A DNA stretch of 64,000 bases, taken from contig NZ_BSOG01000002.1 of the NCBI RefSeq assembly GCF_030160395.1, positions 124,001 to 188,000 of the forward strand, read 5' to 3'. The position numbers were made by a program, and so were the translations under genes. This DNA comes from Chitinimonas prasina (GTDB taxonomy: Bacteria; Pseudomonadota; Gammaproteobacteria; Burkholderiales; Chitinimonadaceae). Shown here in pieces: positions 18,047-27,510 of this stretch; the first letter of the stretch is position 1; each line of letters begins with the position of its first letter. The notes under the pieces are model-generated. The model was not told where the DNA came from. It did not search any database and saw nothing but the letters and a program-made list of their open reading frames with translations.

Positions 18047-18925
18047 ATGAGTACGCTCTTCAAGAAGATCGCCCTGGTGGCGAGGCGCAACAGCCCCAAT
18101 ATCGGCGAGCCCTTGCGCCGCCTCGCTGCCCTGCTGCGCCAGCACGACTGTGCCAGCATCGTGCTGGATGCCGATACGGCGGCCGAGCATCCGATTCCCG
18201 ATACCCTGGTGGTGCCACCCGAGCAGATAGGCAAGGTGGCTGATCTGGTCATCGTGCTGGGTGGCGACGGCACCATGCTGTCGATTGCCCGCCTGGTGGC
18301 GCCATATCGCATTCCTCTGGTCGGCATCAACCAGGGACGCTTGGGTTTTATGACCGATGTGGGCGTGGATGACATCGAAACCATCATCCCCCGCATACTG
18401 GACGGCGACTTTGTGCCGGAAGAGCGCATGCTGCTCTCGGCCAAGGTGATACGCGACGAGCGCGAGGTGCATGCCGCCTTGGCCTTCAATGACGTGGTGT
18501 TCAGCCGAGGTTCGCTGGGTGCCATGATCGAGTTCGAGATTTTTATCGATGACCAGTTCGTCTACAGTCAGCGCTCGGATGGCCTGATTGTCAGTACACC
18601 GACAGGCTCTACGGCTTATGCCTTGGCGTCAGGCGGCCCCATACTGCATCCCACGGTGCCGGCCATTGCCCTGGTGCCTATCTGCCCGCAGACCATGACG
18701 GCACGGCCTATTGCGGTCAACGATGCGTCTACCGTGGAGTTCATGCTGACGCGTGGGTCCGAGGTAAAAGTGCACTTTGACGGGCATTCGCATTTTGACC
18801 TGCGCGAAATGGACAGGGTGACCATCAAGCGCTACCGCAACTCGCTCCGCATCCTGCACCCTGTGGGGTACAACTACTACGACATGCTGCGCCACAAGTT
18901 GCACTGGGGCGAGCGCCTGTTCTGA
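18047..18925 (+). CDS. nadK: NAD kinase
   Basis: Phosphorylates NAD to NADP in the cytoplasm. The 292-residue protein carries the catalytic VLGGDGTMLSIAR (GGDGT), GINQGRLGFMTD, AFNDVVF with the conserved ND, and the nucleotide loop DGLIVSTPTGSTAYALASGG. Length and order are standard. It begins 82 bp after the radical SAM gene and precedes recN by 69 bp, an arrangement common in proteobacteria. NADP supply is directly relevant to the Zwf-based pathway encoded later in the window. Confidence 0.95.
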   Translation: MSTLFKKIALVARRNSPNIGEPLRRLAALLRQHDCASIVLDADTAAEHPIPDTLVVPPEQIGKVADLVIVLGGDGTMLSIARLVAPYRIPLVGINQGRLGFMTDVGVDDIETIIPRILDGDFVPEERMLLSAKVIRDEREVHAALAFNDVVFSRGSLGAMIEFEIFIDDQFVYSQRSDGLIVSTPTGSTAYALASGGPILHPTVPAIALVPICPQTMTARPIAVNDASTVEFMLTRGSEVKVHFDGHSHFDLREMDRVTIKRYRNSLRILHPVGYNYYDMLRHKLHWGERLF

Positions 18926-18994
18926 TTCGCCATTCTGACCGGCTGCGCTGCGGTTAGCTGCGGTGCCGGGCTCTATCTATTGTTTGCCAAAACC

Positions 18995-20653
18995 ATGCTG
19001 CTGACACTCCACCTACGCGATTTCGTGATCGTTGATGAACTCGAGCTGACCTTCAGCAACGGCTTTACGGTGCTGACGGGTGAGACCGGGGCCGGTAAAT
19101 CCATCCTGATCGATGCCTTGTCGCTGTTGCTGGGTGCGCGGGCGGATACCAGCGTGGTCAGGCATGGCACGGACAAGGCTGATCTATCGGCCCAGTTTGA
19201 TATCCAGGGGCATGATGAACTGGCCCAGATACTCAAGGACTATGAGCTGGAAGGCGATGAGAACAGCCTGCTGTTGCGCCGTACCATAGACGCGACTGGC
19301 CGTTCGCGTGCCTTTATCAATGGTCAGCCAGCGACCTTGGCCCAGCTCAAGGAGGTGGGGGAGTTTCTGGTGGATATCCACGGCCAGCATGCGCATCAGT
19401 CGCTGATGCGGGCAGAATCGCAACGTGGGTTGCTGGATGCCTTTGCCGGCCAGACAGAGCTGGCACGTAGCGTGCGGCAGGCGTTCGTGGCCTGGAAGAA
19501 GGCCGAGGAAAAGCTCAATGAGGCCAGCAAGCATGCTGGGGAATACGCTGCCGAGCGCGAGCGTTTGCAGTGGCAGATTGAGGAGATCGCCACCCTGAAC
19601 ATGACGGCTGGCGAGTGGCAGGAGCTGCAGAGCGAGCATAGCCGGCTGAGCCATGCGGCCAGCCTGATCGAAGGTGGCCAGAGTGCGCTGGAGACGTTGG
19701 CGGACGGAGAGGTCAATGCGCAGTCATTGCTGGCAGGTGTGCAGTCGCGCCTGGCCGATCTGGCCAGCCTGGACCCCGGCCTGAATGAGGCGGTGGAGTT
19801 GCTGGCGACGGCTGATGCCAATCTGTCTGAGGCAGTACATGCCTTGCGGCACTACGCCGACAAGGTGGAGTTGGACCCAGGCAGGCTGGCCCAAGTGGAA
19901 AGGCGCATGGACGATATCTACCGCCTGGCGCGCAAGTACCGTATCGAGCCTGAGCAACTAGCGGGCAAGCTGGCCGGCTGGCGTGCCCGCCTGGCCGAGC
20001 TGGGCGGTGATGAGGGCATGGAGGCATTGGCGGCGGCGGTACAGAAGGCCGAAGCTGCCTACCGCAAGCCCGCAGCACAGCTGAGCAAGGCGCGCGGCGC
20101 CACTGCCGAGAAACTGGGCAAGGCTGTCAGTGCCGAGATGCAGACCATGGCCATGGCCGGAAGCCGGTTCGAGATTGCCCTGATACCCGGTGAAATCGCT
20201 GCGGCCTATGGCCTGGAACAAGTGGAGTTCCAGGTGGCGCCGCATGCCAGTGCGCCTGCACGTTCGCTGGCCAAGGTGGCGTCGGGTGGTGAGCTGTCGC
20301 GTATCAGCCTGGCGTTGCAGGTGGTGACCAGCCAGGTGGCCGAGGTGCCGACCTTGATATTCGACGAAGTGGATGTGGGTATAGGCGGGCGCGTGGCGGA
20401 GATCGTGGGCAAGCTGCTCAAGACGCTGGGCAAGCGTCACCAAGTGCTGTGCATTACCCACCTGCCGCAGGTAGCCGCCAGTGGCGACCAGCAGTTGCAG
20501 GTCAGCAAGGTGCAGACCGCCGAGACGGTGCTCAGCCGCATTGCCAGGCTGGACGATGCTGGGCGGATAGAAGAGATCGCCCGCATGCTGGGGGGGGTGG
20601 ACATTACCGATACCACCCGCAAACATGCCGCGGAGTTGCTGGGCATAGCCTGA
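18995..20653 (+). CDS. recN: DNA repair protein RecN
   Basis: An SMC-like ATPase that binds DNA ends during double-strand break repair. The 552 residues include Walker A GETGAGKSILIDAL at about 30-43, two coiled-coil stretches (about 150-370), the ABC signature VASGGELSRISLAL, Walker B PTLIFDEVDVGIGG and the H-loop VLCITHLPQVA. The ATG at 18995 gives MLLTLHLRDFVIVDEL, matching the family start; an in-frame start 5 codons earlier is less likely. No LexA box was recognised in the 69-bp upstream gap, so SOS control is not shown. Confidence 0.95.
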   Translation: MLLTLHLRDFVIVDELELTFSNGFTVLTGETGAGKSILIDALSLLLGARADTSVVRHGTDKADLSAQFDIQGHDELAQILKDYELEGDENSLLLRRTIDATGRSRAFINGQPATLAQLKEVGEFLVDIHGQHAHQSLMRAESQRGLLDAFAGQTELARSVRQAFVAWKKAEEKLNEASKHAGEYAAERERLQWQIEEIATLNMTAGEWQELQSEHSRLSHAASLIEGGQSALETLADGEVNAQSLLAGVQSRLADLASLDPGLNEAVELLATADANLSEAVHALRHYADKVELDPGRLAQVERRMDDIYRLARKYRIEPEQLAGKLAGWRARLAELGGDEGMEALAAAVQKAEAAYRKPAAQLSKARGATAEKLGKAVSAEMQTMAMAGSRFEIALIPGEIAAAYGLEQVEFQVAPHASAPARSLAKVASGGELSRISLALQVVTSQVAEVPTLIFDEVDVGIGGRVAEIVGKLLKTLGKRHQVLCITHLPQVAASGDQQLQVSKVQTAETVLSRIARLDDAGRIEEIARMLGGVDITDTTRKHAAELLGIA

Positions 20654-20815
20654 TTGCATATTCAGTACGGGTATTTTTCCTGCATTTGGCATGAAAGTGT
20701 TGCCAACTAAGCGCTTGGTGTAGGGATAAATGTCACATCGCCGTAATCCCGCATCTACAACATCACCAATTTGGTTAAGCTTAATGCCGTCAGCATCGGC
20801 TGTTGACTGCAATTA

Positions 20816-20926
20816 GAGCGGCTAACAAAACCCAGCGTAGCGGTTCTGGCTAGGCGTGCGAGCGATGACAGTACGTGGGTACGGCAAGCTCGCACAACAA
20901 CGCCAGAAGGGTTTTGTTAGTGGCTC
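20816..20926. mobile_element. 111-bp MITE with 18-bp terminal inverted repeats
   Basis: The left end GAGCGGCTAACAAAACCC and the right end, read in reverse, GAGCCACTAACAAAACCC match at 16 of 18 bases. The element is flanked by TTA on both sides (20813-20815 and 20927-20929), consistent with a 3-bp target duplication. Inside, two more perfect inverted pairs nest symmetrically: TTCTGGC (20844-20850) with 20902-20908, and GTGCGAGC (20856-20863) with 20888-20895, so the whole element can fold into one long hairpin. There is no coding capacity. The end sequence recalls IS5-family (IS427/IS1031-like) termini, from memory. It lies 47 bp upstream of the ABC binding protein start. Confidence 0.72.
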
Positions 20927-20973
20927 TTAGAACAAAGCTCCGACCACGGGGTGTGCTAGAGGGATGCAAACGT

Positions 20974-21972
20974 ATGTGGGCTACTATCAAGCGCGGGGCG
21001 TTCGCCGCCGTTCTTTCCTCGCTGGCGCTGTTGGCGCACGCTGCACCGATCAAGGTAGGCTATCTGCCCAACCTGGGCTTCGCCCCGCTCAATGTGGCGG
21101 AGGAAAAAGGCTATTGGAAAGAGTTGGGGGTGCAGGTGCAACTGGTGCCCTTCAGCGAGAGCCGTACACTGCTGAAGGCGTTGGGCGACGGCGAGGTGGA
21201 TATCGCCGGAGACCTGACGGCGAATTTTGTGGGTGCCCAGATGGAAGGCGCGCCGATCAAGCTGACGGCGGAAACCCATACCTCCAACGGCAGCGTCAAG
21301 ATACTGCTGAAGGCTGGCGCCGATGTCACCAAACTCAATGGCCAGATACTGGGCGTGGGCGACAAGCAGGTTGGACAGCTGTTCCTGCTGGCGCGCTATC
21401 TCAGCGCCAATGGTCGGCAACTGAGCGACTACAAATTGATGGAGGCCAGTCCCGAGAAATTGGCTGGCGCCTTTGCCAAGGGCCAGATACCGCTCAGTGT
21501 GTTGCCCGACCCACAAGCCATGTTTATCTACCGCACAGTGGGGGCTTCGATACCCGCTGATAGCGCAACTTATGCCGGCATCGTGACCGAGGGATTTGCC
21601 GCCAACAAGCAAGCCATCGCCAGCATACCGGATGAGCAATGGGTACGGTTCTACCGTGGATGGCTCAAGGGAGTGAGCTGGGTTCGCAGTGGCGGCACCC
21701 GCTTTGCCGATTTCAAGGCGACCTTGAATGCTGGCCTGTTCAAGGGCTTTGTCGCCGAAGGCGATACCAGCATGATGGCGGGCTTGGCCAGTATCAAGTT
21801 CCCCAATGCGGCAGAAGCTGCCAAGCGCCATGGTGACCTGGGTGGGCTGGAATACCATGTGCGTGCCGTGCTGCGCTTCATGCGTGAGGCGAGGTTGATA
21901 CAAACCGAGCCGGAAGCCCGCAGCTTGATACAGTCCACCGCATTTGAACGGGCCCTGGCAGCCAACAAATAG
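20974..21972 (+). CDS. ABC transporter substrate-binding protein (SsuA/NMT1-like), 332 aa
   Basis: A periplasmic binding protein of the nitrate/sulfonate/taurine-thiamine-precursor class. The signal peptide ends LALLAHA, followed by APIKVGYLPNLGFAPLNVAEEKGYWKELGV, the standard first strand and helix of the NMT1/SsuA fold, and later LKALGDGEVDIAGDL. The ATG at 20974 is chosen because it gives a clean signal peptide and has AGAGGGA about 9 bp upstream; a longer frame begins inside the MITE and is not credible. No permease or ATPase gene is adjacent, so this is an orphan component; its ligand is unknown. The MITE insertion may have altered its promoter. Confidence 0.82.
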   Translation: MWATIKRGAFAAVLSSLALLAHAAPIKVGYLPNLGFAPLNVAEEKGYWKELGVQVQLVPFSESRTLLKALGDGEVDIAGDLTANFVGAQMEGAPIKLTAETHTSNGSVKILLKAGADVTKLNGQILGVGDKQVGQLFLLARYLSANGRQLSDYKLMEASPEKLAGAFAKGQIPLSVLPDPQAMFIYRTVGASIPADSATYAGIVTEGFAANKQAIASIPDEQWVRFYRGWLKGVSWVRSGGTRFADFKATLNAGLFKGFVAEGDTSMMAGLASIKFPNAAEAAKRHGDLGGLEYHVRAVLRFMREARLIQTEPEARSLIQSTAFERALAANK

Positions 21973-22035
21973 CTGGCGGGCAGCGTGCGAATCGGGTTAA
22001 CTTCGCCGCCTCTTTTGCTGCCCACATGAACCTAG

Positions 22036-22530
<495 letters not shown>

Positions 22531-22665
22531 GCTATGCTGATGCCAGCACGTGCGCTTACCCCCGTGAACGGGTTTACCAGCGGTAGCCGCTGTGGGCGAA
22601 AAGCGATAAAGATGTCGTGATAGCTAGGGCGTAGTCAGATAGTCGGGATTACATCGCAATCGGCT

Positions 22666-22680
22666 TGTAGAATTACTACA
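22666..22680 (+). promoter_or_regulatory. HexR-like operator upstream of pyk
   Basis: TGTAGAATTACTACA has perfect 5-bp arms (TGTAG/CTACA) around AATTA. It fits the HexR-type pseudopalindrome I recall for proteobacteria (TGTARTWWWAYTACA-like) apart from one position. It sits 90 bp before the pyk ATG and overlaps a possible -10 TAGAAT, so HexR binding would be expected to repress. hexR itself is encoded at 38094-38942. Confidence 0.65.
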
Positions 22681-22769
22681 TAAGAGACCGGTATCAGCCG
22701 GTTGCCGGAATGCCGCCGAAAACCCTGGCGGTGTACGGAACACCCACCCAAGCCGAGGAGTGCTACCGC

Positions 22770-24191
22770 ATGCAGCGCAGTACCAAGATAGTTGCCACGC
22801 TAGGCCCCGCCACCAGCGACCCTGAGGTGCTTACCCGCTTGATCGCAGCGGGTGTCAATGTCGTACGTTTGAATTTTTCGCACGGCAAGGCTGAGGACCA
22901 TATCGGTCGTGCCGAGATGGTGCGGGCGGCGGCTGAGAAGCTGAATCTACCGGTCGCCATCATGGTGGATCTGCAAGGCCCCAAGATACGGGTAGGCAAA
23001 TTCGAGAAGAACAAGGTCACGCTGGAGCCGGGCCAGGTGTTTATCCTCGATTCGGCATGCGAGCTGGGCACTAACGAGCGGGTCGGGCTGGATTACAAGG
23101 AGCTGCCACGCGATGTCAGCCCCGGCAATGTGCTGCTGCTTGATGATGGCCGCCTGGTGCTGGATGTGGAGAGCGTGCAGGGTAGCGCCATTCATACTCG
23201 CGTGCGGGTAGGGGGCGTGCTGAGCAACAACAAGGGTATCAACCGGCAAGGCGGTGGGCTTTCTGCGCCGGCCCTGACCGCCAAGGATATGGAGGACATC
23301 AAGGTCGCCGCCAAGCTGGAGGCAGACTATGTGGCAGTGTCCTTCCCCAAGAGCAGCGCGGACATGTATATGGCTCGTACCCTGATACAGGCCGCGGGCA
23401 GCCGTGCACAGGTGGTGGCCAAGATTGAGCGTACCGAGGCCATTGCCAATCTCGACGAGCTGGTCGAAAGCTCGGATGCCATCATGGTGGCCCGCGGTGA
23501 CCTGGCGGTGGAAGTAGGCGATGCAGCTGTACCTGCACTGCAAAAACGCATGATTCGTCTGGCGCGGGAAAAGAACAAGCTGACCATCACCGCGACTCAG
23601 ATGATGGAATCGATGATCTCCAGCCCGGTGCCGACTCGTGCTGAGGTGAGTGACGTGGCCAATGCGGTCCTGGATGGTACCGATGCCGTGATGCTGTCGG
23701 CCGAAACGGCGGCTGGCAAATACCCCATCGAGACAGTGGAGGCAATGGCGCGGGTTTGCCTGGAGGCAGAGAAGTCCTCGGACTACCAGTTGGACCGCGA
23801 CTTCCTGAATCGTGAATTCATCCGGGTCGATCAGTCCATCGCCATGGCGGCCCTGTTTACCGCTACCCACCTCAAGGTCAAGGCCATCGTGGCATTGACG
23901 CAGACAGGGGCTACGGCACTTTGGACCAGCCGGGTGAACTGCGGTGTGCCCATCTATGCCATGACGCCAGAAATCGCCACCTATCGGCGCCTGAGTCTGT
24001 TCCGCGATGTCTATCCCATGATGCTGGCGCACGATTGCGACCAGAAGTCGTTGCTGGTGTCGGCCGAACTCAAGCTGCTGGAGCAAGGCCTGGTTCAGCC
24101 TGGCGACTTGATCGTGGTAACAGTGGGCGACACGGTGGGTTTGATGGGTAGTACCAATACCATGAAGATAGTCAGGGTGGCGCAGCGCTGA
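22770..24191 (+). CDS. pyk: Pyruvate kinase
   Basis: Converts phosphoenolpyruvate and ADP to pyruvate and ATP, closing the lower branch shared by the Entner-Doudoroff and Embden-Meyerhof routes. The 473-residue protein shows STKIVATLGPA and LNFSHG at the N terminus, MVDLQGPKIRVGKF, the signature VAKIERTEAI with the catalytic Lys, MVARGDLAVEVG, and MLSAETAAGKYP. GAGGAG at 22755-22760 lies 9 bp before the ATG. A longer in-frame start at 22710 lacks support. The HexR-like palindrome upstream suggests coregulation with zwf and edd. Confidence 0.95.
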   Translation: MQRSTKIVATLGPATSDPEVLTRLIAAGVNVVRLNFSHGKAEDHIGRAEMVRAAAEKLNLPVAIMVDLQGPKIRVGKFEKNKVTLEPGQVFILDSACELGTNERVGLDYKELPRDVSPGNVLLLDDGRLVLDVESVQGSAIHTRVRVGGVLSNNKGINRQGGGLSAPALTAKDMEDIKVAAKLEADYVAVSFPKSSADMYMARTLIQAAGSRAQVVAKIERTEAIANLDELVESSDAIMVARGDLAVEVGDAAVPALQKRMIRLAREKNKLTITATQMMESMISSPVPTRAEVSDVANAVLDGTDAVMLSAETAAGKYPIETVEAMARVCLEAEKSSDYQLDRDFLNREFIRVDQSIAMAALFTATHLKVKAIVALTQTGATALWTSRVNCGVPIYAMTPEIATYRRLSLFRDVYPMMLAHDCDQKSLLVSAELKLLEQGLVQPGDLIVVTVGDTVGLMGSTNTMKIVRVAQR

Positions 24192-24209
24192 TCTGAGCGG
24201 TAGTGGCGC

Positions 24210-25253
24210 TTAGCCCAAATCAGGCGGTGTGCTGAGGGCTACCGCCACGCGGTTGCGTCCATCGATTCTTGCCTGATCCAGTGCCGCGCCAGCTGCAGCC
24301 AACAGGCTGTGCGCGCCGTATATGCCGTGTTCGGCCGCGCAGGCCACGCCAAAGCTGGCGGTCATGGCCAGGGCGGGTTCCAGTGGATTGGGTTTGGACT
24401 CGATCCGCCCACGTAGCATCTCGGCCAGGGTGGCTGCGCCATCGGCCGAGGTGTTGGGCAGGACGATGCAGAAGCGGTCGCCAGATAGGCGGCCTGCTGT
24501 ATCGGTGTTGCGCAGTGATTGGCGCAGCAGCCTGCCCACCCGCCCCAGCGCGGCGTCACCGCAGTCGCGGCCCATCTGCTCGTTTATTTCAGCCAGCTTG
24601 TCCAGATCGAACAGGATCAGGGAGAAAGGGTGGCCAAACCGATGGGCGCGATTGCATTCCTCTTCGATTCGCGCCAGCAACCACGGCCGGTTGGGCAGGC
24701 CGGTGAGATGGTCCATCCGGGTAGCGCGTTCCTGCTCCAACAAGGCTCCTTCCAGCTCCTTGCGTACCCGCCGCCACTCCACCAGGGCCGACGCTTGCCT
24801 ACCCAACTGCAGCAACCACTCACGTTGCTCTGCATCCAGCAGGCGTGGGCGACTGTCCAGCAGGCTCAGCACCCCTATGGCATGCCCATTCGGGGCAAAA
24901 ATGGGTGTAGCTGCATACATGCAAAAACCGAATCCGCTTTGAGTCAGCGGGTGGCTGGCCGTACGCGGGTCGGTATGCAGGTCGGGGATATTGATAAAGG
25001 CATCGCCAGTCAGTGCCAGGTCGGCGAAAGTGGCCCCGCGCGGCAACTGGCGAAAGGGCAGGTAGTCCACCGAGGCGCTGATCCAGACGATGCCGCGATC
25101 GACAAAGGCGACGAAGGCCTGGGGGACATCACACAGCCTGGCGGCGGCCTGCACGATGAAATCGAAATCCTCGTGCTTCTGGTTGTCCAGCAAGCCGCTT
25201 TGGTAGAGCGCCTTGAGCCTTTGCTCTTCGTCGTAGTGTGCCGCGCCTGACAT
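24210..25253 (-). CDS. GAF-GGDEF protein with a degenerate active site, 347 aa
   Basis: An N-terminal GAF domain (about 25-160, with FVAFVDRGIVWISA and MYAATPIFAPNGHAIGVLSLLD) precedes a GGDEF domain (about 180-340, beginning DHLTGLPNRPWL). The catalytic half-site normally GG(D/E)EF reads SGDRF (24471-24485), losing the first Gly and the catalytic Glu/second acidic residue, so diguanylate cyclase activity is unlikely. The inhibitory I-site RNTD is kept five residues upstream, so it may act as a c-di-GMP receptor. The ribosome-binding site is buried in a perfect 11-bp hairpin (next entry). Domain plan matches the second GAF-GGDEF gene at 27511, suggesting paralogues. Confidence 0.85.
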   Translation of the reverse strand: MSGAAHYDEEQRLKALYQSGLLDNQKHEDFDFIVQAAARLCDVPQAFVAFVDRGIVWISASVDYLPFRQLPRGATFADLALTGDAFINIPDLHTDPRTASHPLTQSGFGFCMYAATPIFAPNGHAIGVLSLLDSRPRLLDAEQREWLLQLGRQASALVEWRRVRKELEGALLEQERATRMDHLTGLPNRPWLLARIEEECNRAHRFGHPFSLILFDLDKLAEINEQMGRDCGDAALGRVGRLLRQSLRNTDTAGRLSGDRFCIVLPNTSADGAATLAEMLRGRIESKPNPLEPALAMTASFGVACAAEHGIYGAHSLLAAAGAALDQARIDGRNRVAVALSTPPDLG

Positions 25254-25254
25254 G

Positions 25255-25292
25255 AAAACTCCCCTTTGCCTGTTTCAGCATAGGGGAGTTTT
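25255..25292 (-). promoter_or_regulatory. Hairpin occluding the ribosome-binding site of the GAF-GGDEF gene
   Basis: Read on the minus strand, AAAACTCCCCT pairs perfectly over 11 bp with AGGGGAGTTTT, separated by a 16-nt loop that can itself form CTG-AAA-CAG. The 3' arm contains the purine-rich AGGGGAG and ends one base before the ATG at 25253, so the only visible Shine-Dalgarno is in the stem. It could be a translational switch (thermometer or attenuator), or the terminator of the upstream chemoreceptor gene, whose stop is 108 nt away; the T-run is only four and lies within the stem. Confidence 0.6.
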
Positions 25293-25399
25293 ATGACAAA
25301 GCAATCAGCCTTTGGGCGGATATTTCACGCTGTAACCGCCCTATATCGCCATTTCATGGCTTTGGGCAGCAAAGGGTCAGTTTTCCAAGTACAAGTTAT

Positions 25400-27379
25400 T
25401 CACAGCTTGAACTTGGCGAACATGGTGCGGATGCCACTGGCCAGTTGATCCAGCTCACCCAGGGTGCCGGTCATGGCCTGCAAGGCTTCGTCGCTTTGCT
25501 GGATCTGGGCCGTCACGCGCTCGGCATTCTGTGCCATCAGGGTGGCGGCTTGCCGCTGCTCACTGGTGGAATGGGCAATTTCACGCATATTGCTCACGAC
25601 TTCCGACATGCGTTGCTGTATCTGGGCGATGTTGCTGGCAGTCTCACGTATCAGCCCAGCGCCGGCCTCTACCGAAGTGAGCGTGCGTTGCATATTGCCT
25701 GTTGCACCCTGAGTAGCATCGCGCATGCTGCCTATCATGGTGGAGATTTCCTGGGTGGCCTGGCCGGTGCGCTCTGCCAGCTTGCGGACTTCGTCGGCTA
25801 CCACCGCAAAGCCACGGCCCTGCTCGCCGGCGCGTGCCGCTTCGATGGCTGCGTTGAGCGCCAGCAGGTTGGTCTGGTCGGCAATCTCCTTGATTACCTG
25901 CACGATGCCCCCGATATCGTCGGCACGGCGATTGACCTCGGTAAACAGCGAGGACAGTTCGCGCACGGCGCTGGCCGAGTTGTCGATTTCGCCGGATACC
26001 TGGGCAATGCTGTTGGAACCCTCGGCCGACAGTTTGCCGGTGGCGTCGACCAGGGTGTTGGCGTCACCGGCATAGTCCGCGATGTGCGAAATACTAACGG
26101 TCAGCTCTTCTATGGTGGCGGCGTTGGCTGCCCCGTGGTCGGCCAGTTGGCGCGAGTCCTCCGCCATACGGCGAGTCAGGGTGGCGATGTTGTTGACGCC
26201 GTCAGTGAGGTGGCTGGCCTCGCCCTGTAGTTCCACAAACATCTGCCGCAGTTGCTCCTGAAACTGGTTGAAGGCCTGGGCTGTCTGGGCGATCTCATCG
26301 TTACCGCTGACCGGGATGCGACGGGTAAGATCGCCGCCGCCGGTGGCGATGGCACGCATGGCATCACGCACCCGCATCAGGCCTGCCAGCATCTTACTGA
26401 TGGTGGCCGTCAGCAAGGCCATGGATATCACCAGCAGCACGACCACTAGCATGACCGAGAAGACCAGCAACTTGCCGAGCGGTGCAAGGGCATCGGATTT
26501 GTCTATGGCCACTGCCAGATACCAACCGGTGCTGGGGATGGGGCGTACCTGGACAAACTTTTCCTGCCCATCAATGGTGATCTGCTCCATCTGACCGCCT
26601 TCGGCCATGGCCTTGAGCTTGCTGGCATCCAACCCTGGCGCCATTTCTATTGCCGGCTTCATGCGCTTGGATTCCTCGGAGTGGATCAGCACCACCCCCT
26701 TGGCATCGAGTGCAAAGGCGTAGCCCTGATGGGCCAACTTGACCCCGAGTACACCGCTGACCAAGCCATCCATGAACACATCGCCGGCGGCAACGCCTGA
26801 AGAGGTGCCGCTAACTGGGCTGGCCATGGAAATCACCAGTTTCTTGGTGGCGGCATCTACATAGGGGTCAGTGATGATGGTCTTGCCCGCTGACTTGGCC
26901 TGCTGGTACCAAGGCCGGCCTGTCGGGTCGTAACCCTCGGGCAGGTTCTGCGGTTTGGAGAATACGATCTGCTTGTCGTCATAGCCCACATAGGTGGTAT
27001 CAAACTGCCCGGACTTCTCGCTCAACTGCAGAAAGGGAAGCACGGGCGGGGCTGCTGGTGTCGCCGGCGCAGCTGGTGCGGCGGTTTCTGCCGTGGGTGC
27101 GGCGGGTGCGGCATCTGCTGCGGGCTCTGGGGCTGCTGGTGGGGCTGCGGTGGCTAGTTGGCCTGCCGTACCCGCCATGGCGGTGATGATGGAGGATTTG
27201 GCGTTCAGCCATTCGTCCGCCGATCGCGCGGCTGCCTGGGCGGCCTCGCTGGACTGAGACTGCAATGCAGCCATCAGCTCATCGCGCATGCGAGTGTAGG
27301 AGGCAATGGTAAGTATCAAGGCGACTATGCTGACCAGAATGGCCATGGCGACAATGAGTTTGCTGCGTAGTGATTGCAT
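25400..27379 (-). CDS. Methyl-accepting chemotaxis protein, 659 aa
   Basis: A transmembrane chemoreceptor. Membrane segment 1 is about residues 9-27; the periplasmic part contains a dCache-like sensor ([31 protein letters not shown]); membrane segment 2 follows [18 protein letters not shown]; then HAMP and the signalling hairpin with the conserved tip [43 protein letters not shown] (known MCP signature). No C-terminal CheR/CheB tethering pentapeptide is seen (ends FAKFKL). Oddly, residues about 78-115 are an almost pure Ala/Pro segment inserted between the first sensor helix and the Cache core. Ligand unknown. No che genes are adjacent. Confidence 0.92.
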   Translation of the reverse strand: MQSLRSKLIVAMAILVSIVALILTIASYTRMRDELMAALQSQSSEAAQAAARSADEWLNAKSSIITAMAGTAGQLATAAPPAAPEPAADAAPAAPTAETAAPAAPATPAAPPVLPFLQLSEKSGQFDTTYVGYDDKQIVFSKPQNLPEGYDPTGRPWYQQAKSAGKTIITDPYVDAATKKLVISMASPVSGTSSGVAAGDVFMDGLVSGVLGVKLAHQGYAFALDAKGVVLIHSEESKRMKPAIEMAPGLDASKLKAMAEGGQMEQITIDGQEKFVQVRPIPSTGWYLAVAIDKSDALAPLGKLLVFSVMLVVVLLVISMALLTATISKMLAGLMRVRDAMRAIATGGGDLTRRIPVSGNDEIAQTAQAFNQFQEQLRQMFVELQGEASHLTDGVNNIATLTRRMAEDSRQLADHGAANAATIEELTVSISHIADYAGDANTLVDATGKLSAEGSNSIAQVSGEIDNSASAVRELSSLFTEVNRRADDIGGIVQVIKEIADQTNLLALNAAIEAARAGEQGRGFAVVADEVRKLAERTGQATQEISTMIGSMRDATQGATGNMQRTLTSVEAGAGLIRETASNIAQIQQRMSEVVSNMREIAHSTSEQRQAATLMAQNAERVTAQIQQSDEALQAMTGTLGELDQLASGIRTMFAKFKL

Positions 27380-27510
27380 GCGTCTGCTCGCTTGGAGGGA
27401 GTAGGGTCAGTAGCAACGGGACAACATCGTGACAACCAGCTGAGCCGGCTTACGCTCTAATCATTGGCAAGCTTGGGTTGCGAATCAAGTTGCTGCTGCT
27501 TCAGCCTAGA

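Noticed and set aside
20875-20973. Upstream extension of the ABC binding protein into the MITE
   Set aside because: It would put 33 residues before a clean signal peptide and start inside the mobile element; the ATG at 20974 has a proper ribosome-binding site.
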